Assembly (NCBI RefSeq): GCF_030704685.1
Contig: NZ_JAUZDX010000027.1
Location: 1-64,000, forward strand
Origin: Acidovorax sp. A1169
GTDB lineage: Bacteria > Pseudomonadota > Gammaproteobacteria > Burkholderiales > Burkholderiaceae_C
DNA length: 64,000 bases
Reading direction: 5' to 3'
Shown: in pieces, positions 19,311 through 27,400 of the stretch
How the letters are laid out: each line of letters starts with the position of its first letter
How positions within the stretch are numbered: the stretch's first letter is position 1
Translations under genes and position numbers: made by a program
The notes under the pieces: model-generated
The model's input: only the letters and a program-made list of their open reading frames with translations
Told to the model about the DNA's origin: nothing
Databases searched by the model: none

Positions 19311-19561
19311 AGGTGAACTTGCAATAGCAAAGTACCCGGTCTGATGGTGCAAAACGAGCGCAGAACCACCAGCTCACGCCGGCACTGCCTTCATGCCATC
19401 AATTCCAGTGATTGATTGCACTCGCAGCATTTCTACAAACTGCGCTCCCGCCAACAGCAGCGCAATCGTCTCATTGTGGCCGCAATAGCGCTGGCTTCCG
19501 TGTTGCGTTCCCGCGCCACCGCTTGTCGCGGCGCTGGCAGCGCCCCTACCATGGCCCTCCC

Positions 19562-20929
19562 ATGCCTACAGACACCAGCGCCACCCCGACGACCACCACT
19601 CTCCCCCACCGCTTCCTGCGCTTCCTCGGCCCCCTGCTCGCCACCAACCTGCTCCAGGCGCTCGGCGGCACGGTGATCACCATCTGCCTGGGGCAGTTGC
19701 TGGGCGCGCGGGCCCTGGCCGCGGCGGTCAGCTTCTTTCCGCTGTTCATGTGCTGCATCGCGTTCGTGATCGGGCTGGGCGCGGGCTCGTCGGTGCTGGT
19801 CGGCCAGGCCTGGGGGGGGCGCGACACTGACAAGGTGCGCCGCGTGGCTGGCGCCGTGCTGGTCGGCGGCTTGGCACTGGGCTGCTTGGTGGCGGTGCTG
19901 GGCGCCACGGTCATTGGCGAGCTGCTGCGCGCACTGGGCACGGCAGACGATGTGCTGCCGGAGGCGATTGCCTATGCGCGCATCCTGTTCCTCGCGATGC
20001 CGGTGCTGTTCGTGCACCAGCTGGCTGCGGCCCTGCTGCGCGGCCTGGGTGACACGACCACGCCGCTGCGCGTGCTGGTGCTGGCATCGGGCCTGTGGAT
20101 GCTGCTCACGCCGGCCTTCATCCTGGGCTGGCTCGGGCTGCCCCGGCTGGGCACCGCCAGTGCTGGTTGGGCGAGCCTCATCGGCAATGGCGTGGCCGTG
20201 GCCTGGCTCGCGTGGCACTTGCACCGCAAGGACCACCTGCTGGCCCCAAGGCACCTGCGGCCCCACCTGCGCTGGGATGTGCCCCTGCTGCGCACCGTGG
20301 CGCGGCTGGGCGTGCCCACCGGGCTGTTCTTTATCACCAGCTCGCTGGCCGATGTGCTCTTGCTCCGGCTGGTGAACGGCTACGGTTGGCAGGCCACGGC
20401 CGCCTGGGGCACGGTGAACCAGGTGATGGCCTATGTGCAGATGCCCGCCATGTCGATTGCGATTGCAGCCTCTGTGTTTGCAGCGCAGGCCATTGGCGCC
20501 AACAACCCCGATGAAGTGCGCCGCGTCACGCGGGTGGGGCTGTGGATGAACCTGGGCCTGACCGGCGGCCTGGCCTGCATCGTGGCGGCGGCCTCTCCAC
20601 TGGCAACCCGCCTGTTCACCAGCGACCCGGCCGTCGTGGGCCTGGCCGCCACGGTGCTTCGCATCACCGTATGGGGCAGCCTTGCGTTCGGCATGGCCAG
20701 CGTGTTCACCGGCGTCATGCGCTCGGCGGGCACGGTGCGCGTGCCCACCACGATCTCGCTGTCTTGCCTGGCCTTCTTGCTGGTGCCGCTGGCCTACGCC
20801 CTGCAGCAGGTGCTGGGCCTGCAGGGCATATGGGCCAGCTATCCGCTGACCTACCTGTGCGCGCTGGTGCTGCAGGCGACCTACTTCTACGCCGTGTGGC
20901 GCAAGCGGCCGATCACGCGGCTGGTGTAG
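19562..20929 (+). CDS. MATE-family multidrug/Na+ antiporter
   Basis: A 455-aa inner-membrane exporter with about twelve hydrophobic helices in two homologous halves. Family signatures: LLATNLLQALGGTVITICLGQLLG in helix 1, AALLRGLGDTTTPLRVLV in the first half, and FAAQAIGANNPDEVRRVTR and VMRSAGTVRVPTTIS in the second half. It uses a Na+ or H+ gradient to expel organic cations or other drugs; the substrate cannot be inferred. ATG 19562 is the first in-frame ATG before helix 1; the open frame upstream (19412) lacks protein character. It has a long (~250-base) upstream gap after the toxin gene with no other feature seen. Confidence 0.9.
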   Translation: MPTDTSATPTTTTLPHRFLRFLGPLLATNLLQALGGTVITICLGQLLGARALAAAVSFFPLFMCCIAFVIGLGAGSSVLVGQAWGGRDTDKVRRVAGAVLVGGLALGCLVAVLGATVIGELLRALGTADDVLPEAIAYARILFLAMPVLFVHQLAAALLRGLGDTTTPLRVLVLASGLWMLLTPAFILGWLGLPRLGTASAGWASLIGNGVAVAWLAWHLHRKDHLLAPRHLRPHLRWDVPLLRTVARLGVPTGLFFITSSLADVLLLRLVNGYGWQATAAWGTVNQVMAYVQMPAMSIAIAASVFAAQAIGANNPDEVRRVTRVGLWMNLGLTGGLACIVAAASPLATRLFTSDPAVVGLAATVLRITVWGSLAFGMASVFTGVMRSAGTVRVPTTISLSCLAFLLVPLAYALQQVLGLQGIWASYPLTYLCALVLQATYFYAVWRKRPITRLV

Positions 20930-20947
20930 CGTGGCTGGCGGGTCTGC

Positions 20948-20978
20948 TTGACCTCAAGTGCGGTTGATGTTTTATAAA
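20948..20978 (+). promoter_or_regulatory. Sigma-70-like promoter for the TPR gene
   Basis: TTGACC (20948-20953) and TATAAA (20973-20978), each 5/6 to consensus, separated by a slightly long 19-base spacer, 34 bases before the TPR gene start at 21012. Confidence 0.45.
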
Positions 20979-21011
20979 CACGGGCAATGCAACTACCAAG
21001 GCCCCTGCACC

Positions 21012-21356
21012 ATGGACATGAAACCCCTCGAAGCCCTGCTCCAGCGCGGGGTGGACAACGCCGTGCTCAGGTTCACGCTGGGATCGCACTACCTGAAGAT
21101 GAACGACGCAGGCACAGCCATCACCCACCTTCAGCGGTGCCTGCAATGGTCCCCGGACTACTCGGCCGCGTGGAAGCTGCTGGGCAAGGCCCACGCGCTC
21201 AACGCCAACACCGAGGCCGCACAGGACACCTGGACCCAGGGCATGGCCGTGGCCGACCGAATGGGTGATCACCAGGCCCGCAAGGAGATGCAGGTCTTCC
21301 TGCGCCGCCTGCAGCGCACAGACCAGCCCCCAGGTATCAGCCCCTCCACATCCTGA
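21012..21356 (+). CDS. Small tetratricopeptide-repeat protein
   Basis: A 114-aa protein. MDMKPLEALLQRGVDNAVLRF is followed by TPR-like helical pairs (LGSHYLKMNDAGTAITHLQR, CLQWSPDYSAAWKLLGKAHAL, NANTEAAQDTWTQGMAVA), probably a protein-interaction adaptor in the cytoplasm. It overlaps the 3' end of the convergent gene at 21337 by 20 bases. ATG 21012 is preferred to in-frame starts at 20958-20970, which lie inside the apparent promoter. Confidence 0.7.
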   Translation: MDMKPLEALLQRGVDNAVLRFTLGSHYLKMNDAGTAITHLQRCLQWSPDYSAAWKLLGKAHALNANTEAAQDTWTQGMAVADRMGDHQARKEMQVFLRRLQRTDQPPGISPSTS

Positions 21357-21690
21357 ATGTCACGTACAGGGTGTACGCCAGGAACAGCACTATCCACGCC
21401 AGAAAGAACATGTTGCTCCAGTACTGGCCCGCCTGCTCTGCCAGGGTGTAGACCTGCCCTCGGCACCCCTTTCCCACGCATTCGATCTCGCCCTTGGCCA
21501 GCGCACGCAGCAGGCCGAAGGACAGAAAGCCGGTGATGGCAGCGCACACCACGAAGCCCACCGGCCCCAGGGGCGGCTTGGTGACTTCGTCGTTCTCGTC
21601 GCGATAACCTTTGGCAAGCTGCTTCTGCCCATAGCGGTACACGGCATACCCGAGAAGAAGCATCAGCGTGTAGTAAATGATGTCGATCAT
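21337..21690 (-). CDS. Small membrane protein, three hydrophobic segments
   Basis: A 117-aa product beginning MIDIIYYTLMLLLGYAVYRYGQ with helices at the N-terminus, GFVVCAAITGFLSFGLLRAL in the middle and MFFLAWIVLFLAYTLYVTFR at the end. Between the last two lies a soluble loop with two cysteines (IECVGKGCRGQVYT) that could form a disulfide. No family recognised. Convergent with the TPR gene, overlapping by 20 bases. Confidence 0.65.
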   Translation of the reverse strand: MIDIIYYTLMLLLGYAVYRYGQKQLAKGYRDENDEVTKPPLGPVGFVVCAAITGFLSFGLLRALAKGEIECVGKGCRGQVYTLAEQAGQYWSNMFFLAWIVLFLAYTLYVTFRMWRG

Positions 21691-21858
21691 GTCATCAAGC
21701 CGTGGTGTCGATGAGGTGGATAAGCAGGCAGGCTGGCGGATAAGACGTTGGCAACGATGGTATCCGAGCGCGGTTGGGTGGCGCTTGAGCCCATGCAGAC
21801 ACAGGGCCAACCCCGATCCGTGTGATGATGTCAACCGAACTAGAACGGACACACTTCC

Positions 21859-23436
21859 ATGGCAACCCCTCCCGACAATATCAGCATGGCCCTGTTTTGC
21901 GACTTTGAAAACGTCGCCCTGGGCGTGCGCGATGCGCAGTACGACAAATTCGACATCAAGCCCATCCTGGAGCGCCTGCTGCTCAAGGGCTCCATCGTGG
22001 TCAAGAAGGCCTATTGCGATTGGGAGCGCTACAAGGGCTTCAAGGCCACCATGCACGAGGCCAATTTCGAGCTGATCGAGATCCCCCACGTGCGCCAGTC
22101 GGGCAAGAACTCGGCCGACATCCGCTTGGTGGTGGACGCGCTGGACCTGTGCTACACCAAGTCGCACGTCAACACCTTCGTCATCATCAGCGGCGATTCG
22201 GACTTCTCGCCCCTGGTCTCCAAGCTGCGCGAGAACAACAAGCAGGTCATCGGCGTGGGCGTCAAGCAGTCCACCTCGGACCTGTTGATCGCCAACTGCG
22301 ACGAGTTCATCTTCTACGACGACCTGGTGCGCGAAAAGCAGCGCGCCCTGGCCCGGCGCCAGAGCCCCGGCTCGCCGCCCGCGCCGCGCCGCACACCCGA
22401 GGAAGAGCGCAGCCGCAAGGAATCGCAGGACGTGCGCCGCGCCCAGGGCGTGGAGCTGGCGGTGGAGACCTTCGAGGCCCTGACCTCCGAGCGCGGCGAC
22501 AGCGGCAAGATCTGGGCATCGGTGCTCAAGGAAGCCATCAAGCGCCGCAAGCCCGATTTCAGCGAAAGCTATTACGGCTTTCGCACCTTCGGCAACCTGC
22601 TCGAAGAGGCGCAGGCGCGCGGGCTGCTGGAGTTTGGCCGCGACGAGCGGTCCGGCGCGTATGTGTTCCGCCACCTGGGCGCAGTGGCCGGCGACGGGCT
22701 CGAACCTGTAGGCCGCAGCGATGCAGCCCCCGCCGAACGCCAGGGCAACAACGCGGGCAACCAGCGCCATGACTTCCACGCCGTGGCAGCGCTGCCGGAT
22801 GCCTCCGGCGGCAGCGGCGAAGGCGGTGGTGGGCGTGGCGGCCGCTCACGCGGGCGCCGTGGAGAAGGCTCCGCGCGATCCGGGGCGGCGCAGCAGCATG
22901 CGGATGCGCGGCAAGACCTGCAGCAGCCACAGCGTGCAGACGCCCGCACAGACCACCAGGACGCCGATGAGCGCGACGACGCGCCAGCCGAGCGCCCGGC
23001 CCGCACCAGCTACTTCACCCAGCCAGCGCCCGCCCCCGTGCCAGCGCCAGAGCCTGCTGAAGCACAACCGCCCTACCGCGACGAGCCGGCAGACGATGCC
23101 TCGGCCGAAGACGAGCGTGCCGAGGCAGCAGCCGCTGCGATGGTAGACGCGCTGGGCGACGCTTCAGACAACGTTGGCGCAGCAGCTGCGGCCCCCGCGC
23201 GAGCGCCCCGCAGCCGCCGTGCGGCAACGGCACCTGCACCGCGCAAGGGCGCAAGCAGCGGCGGCGGGCGCAAGCCAGCCGCAGCGCAGGCCGAAGCACC
23301 TGCGGCCGAGCCCGCACCGGCAAGGGCCAAGAAGGCGGCCACTGCCGCCCCTGCGGTCGCACCCGCCAAGGCTGCGGCTGTGCCCCGCGCACGCAAGCCA
23401 CGCGGTGAAGGCAAGTCGGCCAAAGCTGCGGAATAG
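21859..23436 (+). CDS. NYN-domain (PIN-like) RNase with OST-HTH domain and Ala-rich tail
   Basis: A 525-aa predicted RNA-directed nuclease. Residues ~8-165 form a NYN/LabA-type PIN fold with its acidic residues: MALFCDFENVALG, KNSADIRLVVDALDLCY, VIISGDSDFSPLVSKLRE and CDEFIFYDDL. Residues ~195-275 (VELAVETFEALTSERGDSG ... KPDFSESYYGFRTFGNLLEE) match the OST-HTH/LOTUS RNA-binding domain, a pairing also seen in eukaryotic MARF1 and in many bacterial proteins of unknown substrate. The last ~230 residues are low-complexity Ala/Pro/Arg/Lys sequence ending in basic AKKAA/RKPRGEGK stretches, resembling nucleic-acid-binding tails. It is a single gene with no RNA-target neighbour. Confidence 0.82.
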   Translation: MATPPDNISMALFCDFENVALGVRDAQYDKFDIKPILERLLLKGSIVVKKAYCDWERYKGFKATMHEANFELIEIPHVRQSGKNSADIRLVVDALDLCYTKSHVNTFVIISGDSDFSPLVSKLRENNKQVIGVGVKQSTSDLLIANCDEFIFYDDLVREKQRALARRQSPGSPPAPRRTPEEERSRKESQDVRRAQGVELAVETFEALTSERGDSGKIWASVLKEAIKRRKPDFSESYYGFRTFGNLLEEAQARGLLEFGRDERSGAYVFRHLGAVAGDGLEPVGRSDAAPAERQGNNAGNQRHDFHAVAALPDASGGSGEGGGGRGGRSRGRRGEGSARSGAAQQHADARQDLQQPQRADARTDHQDADERDDAPAERPARTSYFTQPAPAPVPAPEPAEAQPPYRDEPADDASAEDERAEAAAAAMVDALGDASDNVGAAAAAPARAPRSRRAATAPAPRKGASSGGGRKPAAAQAEAPAAEPAPARAKKAATAAPAVAPAKAAAVPRARKPRGEGKSAKAAE

Positions 23437-23625
23437 GCCGCTTTGCGCATCCTTGCGGCCGAGCGACTACCGCCGCTGGCCGCAAGGGCCCCATCGGACA
23501 TGTAGCGGTTGTTGCTGTCGTCGAGGACAGGGGACTCATCCACCCCTTCTACGAATCGCCAGCATAGCCATGGAGGCCGCCATGCGCATGGCGCAAGGCC
23601 ACAGGGAAGCGCTCGCCGGCGATTT

Positions 23626-23844
23626 TTACCTGCGACCTGGTCGCCTGCGCAGTGCAGGGCGTTCAGCAGGAACGCACGCAGACCCTGCCGGGCGGCGCAA
23701 GGCCACCGCCGCTGCGGCCAGCCCAGGCACCACCCATTTGGCCCGACACGCATAGGTGACCTGGCCACCGCAGACAGGGCACTGGGCCGAAGTGCGCTTG
23801 GGGATTGGAAAGCCGACGCCTCTTGAACACCAAGGGCATTTCAT
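23626..23844 (-). CDS. Small zinc-ribbon protein, possibly frameshifted
   Basis: A 72-aa ORF with two CxxC knuckles, MKCPWCSRGVGFPIP and SAQCPVCGGQVTY, spaced as in zinc-ribbon proteins. These are followed by a hydrophobic WVVPGLAAAAVAL that breaks off into Arg/Pro-rich sequence. In relatives such ribbons often lead into membrane helices, so the tail may be frameshifted (inference). The flanks 23437-23625 and 23845-24100 show no gene I can support. Confidence 0.4.
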   Translation of the reverse strand: MKCPWCSRGVGFPIPKRTSAQCPVCGGQVTYACRAKWVVPGLAAAAVALRRPAGSACVPAERPALRRRPGRR

Positions 23845-24100
23845 TTCAGCGGCGTACTTGGTTCGGGTGGGAGCATCAGAGGGGAAGAGGCGTCGAGAGC
23901 GGCCGCTACAAGCACTCGACAAAAGTCTAGGTTGCGCTCGGCTCCATGGGGCTGTCGGCACCGCCATGCCCATGGCCAGAGGACTTCATACCCACATCAC
24001 ACAGGCTCGCAATACTCGATCCAAGGCCCGACAGCGGCCTCTTCAGGATCGACAGACAGGGCGCGGCGGCGGGCCGGCCCAGGCATGAGAGCAACACCCC

Positions 24101-26101
24101 TTGAACCCTGCAATACCTTCTGCTGCTGCAGCCGACAGCCACACCCACGGCGCACTGCGCCTGACGCGCGGCGTCGCGCTCGCCTGGCTTTTCGCCCATG
24201 CGGCCACGCCGATGTTCCAGGCACTGGGCTGGACGGCGCTGAACAAGGATGTGCGGCCCGATGACCCGCTTGCCTCATGGCTTCCGTTCGCGTTGGCATT
24301 GCTGGGGGGATTGGCCCTGCCCGCTCCCCTGCTGCTGCACGCCCTGGTGATGCGGCGGGCGGCACCGGCGCTGCGCTGGCGCCAGATCGTGCTGGCCATG
24401 CCGGTCGTGTGGGTGGCGAGCATGGCGGCTGAGGCCGCGGCGGGTGTTGCATACCGGATGACGATTGTGGTCATGCGCAGCGTCTTCCCGCTCGCCGAAT
24501 TCCGTTCGGAGGAGTTCGTCGGCCTGCCATGGAGGCTGTTCATTGGACCCGCTGGCGCCCTCTTCGCCATTGGCGTGCTGGTGCTGGCCTGGCTCTTCGC
24601 CCGCGTCACCCATGTGCGGCGGTGGGTGCCGCTGGTCGCGATGATCGGCGCCACCATGGCCGTTGCGCTCTTGTGGGGGCTGTGGGCGCTGGCCGGGGTG
24701 AACGTCGATCTGCTGTCTAGCGCCATGAACGGCTGGACATGGGGCAGACGCGCCTCGGCACTGGTCGCTCAGACTCTGGCGCACGCCATCTGGGCCGCCG
24801 TCGCGCTGCTGATCTTTGCGCAGGCCGTGGGCGTACCGCATGGCCCGTTGCTGCAGACATCGCAGCAGCGCCTCAGGCTCGGCGCAGCGGCGCTGGTCGG
24901 CGCAGCGGCGCTGGTCGGCGCACTGCTGGTGCCAGGTATCGTGGCCGCGCTGGCGCCCGGTGGCGGCCAGTGGCTCAAGCTGGCCGCGCAGCGCGCGCTC
25001 TCACCCGCTCCGGCCCAGGACAGCTCCGAAGGCGAGCCACTGCTTCAATACGCGTTCAGCGCACCCGTGCGGGTGCGCGAGATTCCGCGCAAAGCGTCGG
25101 TGTCACCCGATGGCCGCTGGATCATCGCGGTGGCGAGCGATCACCAGGTGATCATTGTCGATGCGGCGACCGGCAAGCTGGTGCACCGGTTCCCCGATGT
25201 CCTGCGCATGCACGAGTCGCCCGATTGGGCCTGGAGTCCGGACGCGCGGTGGCTGGCGCTGCGCACGCGCGGTCACACAGTGGTGGTGGACAAGAGCGTA
25301 CGGCACCAGGTTCGCCTGCGGCTGTATGCAGTGCCGGGCTTTGCACCGGCCGGCGAGTACCGCCACACGGGAACCCATTGCCTCGCCGAATCGCATACCG
25401 AAAACGCCGTGTTGTTCGGGCGGGATGGCGCGGCCGTGTGGCTGGCCTGCGAACCGATATTCCAGCCCACGGCGGCCGACCTCCTCGCGCTCCGGCTCGA
25501 TGTGCCGCTGTTGCAAGTGCAGGCAGAACGCCGCTACGGCGACCTGGCACCGTGGCGATTGCGCGGGCTCAAGAAGGTGGGCGAATCGGTGTGGTCATGG
25601 CACACCGACCACCGACCTCCGTACGCGCGCTTTCGTGACCTGGGCAGGGATCGCGTGCCCGTCGCCCTGCAGCCCCCTCCCGAAGAGCCATTCCCCCGGC
25701 CGAAATGGACCTTGCAGGAGTTTTCGTTCGACGAAAGCCGGGGAGTCGCCCGGTTCAACGCCTGGAGCGAGCGCCGCCAAGGCCAGCTGGCGTATGACAT
25801 GCGGACGGGCGCGATGGTGTCGCAGACCGAAGACCCATTGCCCCCGGACGGCGCGGCTTACAGCCTGGCCTCCACTGCCAACAGCCTGCGCATAGAGCGC
25901 CGTGCCCACCCGGCATCGCGCGCAGGCGAACTCATCGCCGTCGACGCGGCCAGCGGCCTTGTGCGCCAGCGCATCCGCACTGCGGCGCAGTACCCCCTTT
26001 CGTTCAGTGCCGACGGCCGACTGCTGGTGACCCAGGCAGATGGCGAGCTGCGCGTGTACCGGATCCAGAGGGCTGCAGCTTCCCCGGGCAACGCGGAGTA
26101 A
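24101..26101 (+). CDS. Multi-helix membrane protein with C-terminal WD40-like propeller
   Basis: A 666-aa protein. Residues ~20-300 contain seven hydrophobic helices (e.g. LPFALALLGGLALPAPLLLHAL, RWVPLVAMIGATMAVALLWGLW). The remainder is a soluble beta-rich domain with propeller-like blades (RKASVSPDGRWIIAVASDHQ, WSPDARWLALRTRGHTVVV, YPLSFSADGRLLVTQADGEL) in which SPDGRW/SADGRL marks the strands. The start TTG 24101 is the first in-frame candidate after a stop, so the true start is uncertain. A perfect tandem repeat of GGCGCAGCGGCGCTGGTC occurs near 24879-24914 (AALVGAALVGA). Function unknown. Confidence 0.65.
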   Translation: MNPAIPSAAAADSHTHGALRLTRGVALAWLFAHAATPMFQALGWTALNKDVRPDDPLASWLPFALALLGGLALPAPLLLHALVMRRAAPALRWRQIVLAMPVVWVASMAAEAAAGVAYRMTIVVMRSVFPLAEFRSEEFVGLPWRLFIGPAGALFAIGVLVLAWLFARVTHVRRWVPLVAMIGATMAVALLWGLWALAGVNVDLLSSAMNGWTWGRRASALVAQTLAHAIWAAVALLIFAQAVGVPHGPLLQTSQQRLRLGAAALVGAAALVGALLVPGIVAALAPGGGQWLKLAAQRALSPAPAQDSSEGEPLLQYAFSAPVRVREIPRKASVSPDGRWIIAVASDHQVIIVDAATGKLVHRFPDVLRMHESPDWAWSPDARWLALRTRGHTVVVDKSVRHQVRLRLYAVPGFAPAGEYRHTGTHCLAESHTENAVLFGRDGAAVWLACEPIFQPTAADLLALRLDVPLLQVQAERRYGDLAPWRLRGLKKVGESVWSWHTDHRPPYARFRDLGRDRVPVALQPPPEEPFPRPKWTLQEFSFDESRGVARFNAWSERRQGQLAYDMRTGAMVSQTEDPLPPDGAAYSLASTANSLRIERRAHPASRAGELIAVDAASGLVRQRIRTAAQYPLSFSADGRLLVTQADGELRVYRIQRAAASPGNAE

Positions 26102-26154
26102 GTCTTCGCGATGGGGCGTGCCCTGGTTCGGGATGGAGTGGGGTGGAAAAGTGC

Positions 26155-26451
26155 CTACGCAGCGCAGCCTTCGCTCGTGAGAGTGCCTTGCAACTCGGCC
26201 TTGTGCCGCGCTCGCAGCTCCACTTCAAACTGAATGATCTTGGCCGGGGGCGTACTGCGGCACGTCACCATCAAAACCCTCCTGGGGTTGACGCGCACCA
26301 CCTCGTCCACCGCAGGGGTTGCAAGCGCTGATTTGACGCTGCCGACCTGGTATGCATCGGGCCGGATGTGCACCTCCAACGGCCGGGTCATGGCCGAGCA
26401 CCCGGCCAGCGCGAACAACGCGAGCAAGCCCGAAAAACCAACAAATCCCAT
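26155..26451 (-). CDS. Small lipoprotein (paralogue of 61101-61391)
   Basis: A 98-aa lipoprotein: MGFVGFSGLLALFALAGCSAM has a lipobox LAGC, with the Cys near residue 18 as the predicted lipidated residue. ATG 26451 is preceded by GGGAGA, a good ribosome site. The mature part contains GSVKSALATPAVDEVVRV and CRSTPPAKIIQFEVELRARH. The same motifs recur in the lipoprotein at 61101-61391 (GAVKSALATPVVDEVVRL, CRSTPHAKVIQFNVELQARH), so the window holds two members of one small family, 35 kb apart. Two further cysteines (VTCRST, SEGC) may form a disulfide. Function unknown. Confidence 0.7.
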   Translation of the reverse strand: MGFVGFSGLLALFALAGCSAMTRPLEVHIRPDAYQVGSVKSALATPAVDEVVRVNPRRVLMVTCRSTPPAKIIQFEVELRARHKAELQGTLTSEGCAA

Positions 26452-26674
26452 GCGCTTCTCCCATTCAGGTTGTACTTTTTCTGCGCCGACCAGTACCGAA
26501 GACGCTTTCACGTTATGGACACATCAAGCGCATGGCCTGTCACAAAAGGTACTGACAGGCTGAGACGCCGCACCCATGGCGGCACTTCAAGCCGGCGATG
26601 GGGCATGGCCGCCGTCGGCAAAGCCTGAAAGACCCGCAAGCCCACGTAGACTGCGGGGCAACCGATTACAGCCC

Positions 26675-27349
26675 ATGCCCACCGATACCTCCTACCGCCC
26701 CCACCTGCACCGCACCGGCCTGGCCCTGCTGATCGTGGGCGGCATCGACATCGCCGCCTGGTTCATCTGCCTGGCGCTTGATGTGCCCTATGTGTCGAGC
26801 TTCAACATCTTCTCCGTGGCAGGCGGCATCTTCCTGTTGCGCGGCAGCCTGCGCGCGGCGTCCATCGTGCGGCGCATGGCGGTCTCCATGCTGGCGCTGC
26901 TGGCCGCCGTGGTGCTGGTGTCGCCGTTGCTGCAGCCGCCGGGCCTGACGCTGGCGATGGTCAAGACGCATGCCACGCTGGCCGTGCTCGGCGGCGTGCT
27001 GCTGGTGTTCACCGTGGCGCTGATGGCGTGGCTGGCGCGCGAACTGGGCGCGCCGCCGGTGCGCGAGGCGATTGCCGCCGCCGGCCTCAAAGTGCGCAGC
27101 ACGCGCTGGCCCATCGCCATAGGCGTGGGCATCGCCATGCTGCTGGCCGGTGCCAGCATGGCCCTGCAGCACACCGATGCGGCGGCGCGCGCCATGGCCC
27201 AGGCGCGTGCCGCCCATGGAGATGGCTACCGCTACCACCTGAGCCTGATCCAGGCGAAGGAAACACCCGCCGGGCGCGAGATCACGGGCACCGTGTCGGC
27301 TTGGAACGGCAATGGGGTCAAGACCGTGCCGTTCCGCTGGGTGCAATGA
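26675..27349 (+). CDS. Hypothetical membrane protein, 224 aa
   Basis: Begins MPTDTSYRPHLHRTGLALLIVGG. Four hydrophobic helices (to about residue 165, including LAVLGGVLLVFTVALMAWLA and WPIAIGVGIAMLLAGASMAL) precede a ~60-residue soluble C-terminal domain (GDGYRYHLSLIQAKETPAGREITGTV) likely outside the membrane. That domain resembles small 'cytochrome oxidase assembly' style tails in overall look only. The frame is open upstream to 26576 without protein character. It lies 51 bases before the kinase at 27401, perhaps in one transcript. Confidence 0.6.
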   Translation: MPTDTSYRPHLHRTGLALLIVGGIDIAAWFICLALDVPYVSSFNIFSVAGGIFLLRGSLRAASIVRRMAVSMLALLAAVVLVSPLLQPPGLTLAMVKTHATLAVLGGVLLVFTVALMAWLARELGAPPVREAIAAAGLKVRSTRWPIAIGVGIAMLLAGASMALQHTDAAARAMAQARAAHGDGYRYHLSLIQAKETPAGREITGTVSAWNGNGVKTVPFRWVQ

Positions 27350-27400
27350 GGCCATGGCTGACAAACTTGTGCGCTGTCGTCCGGTTATCCTCGTAACCGC

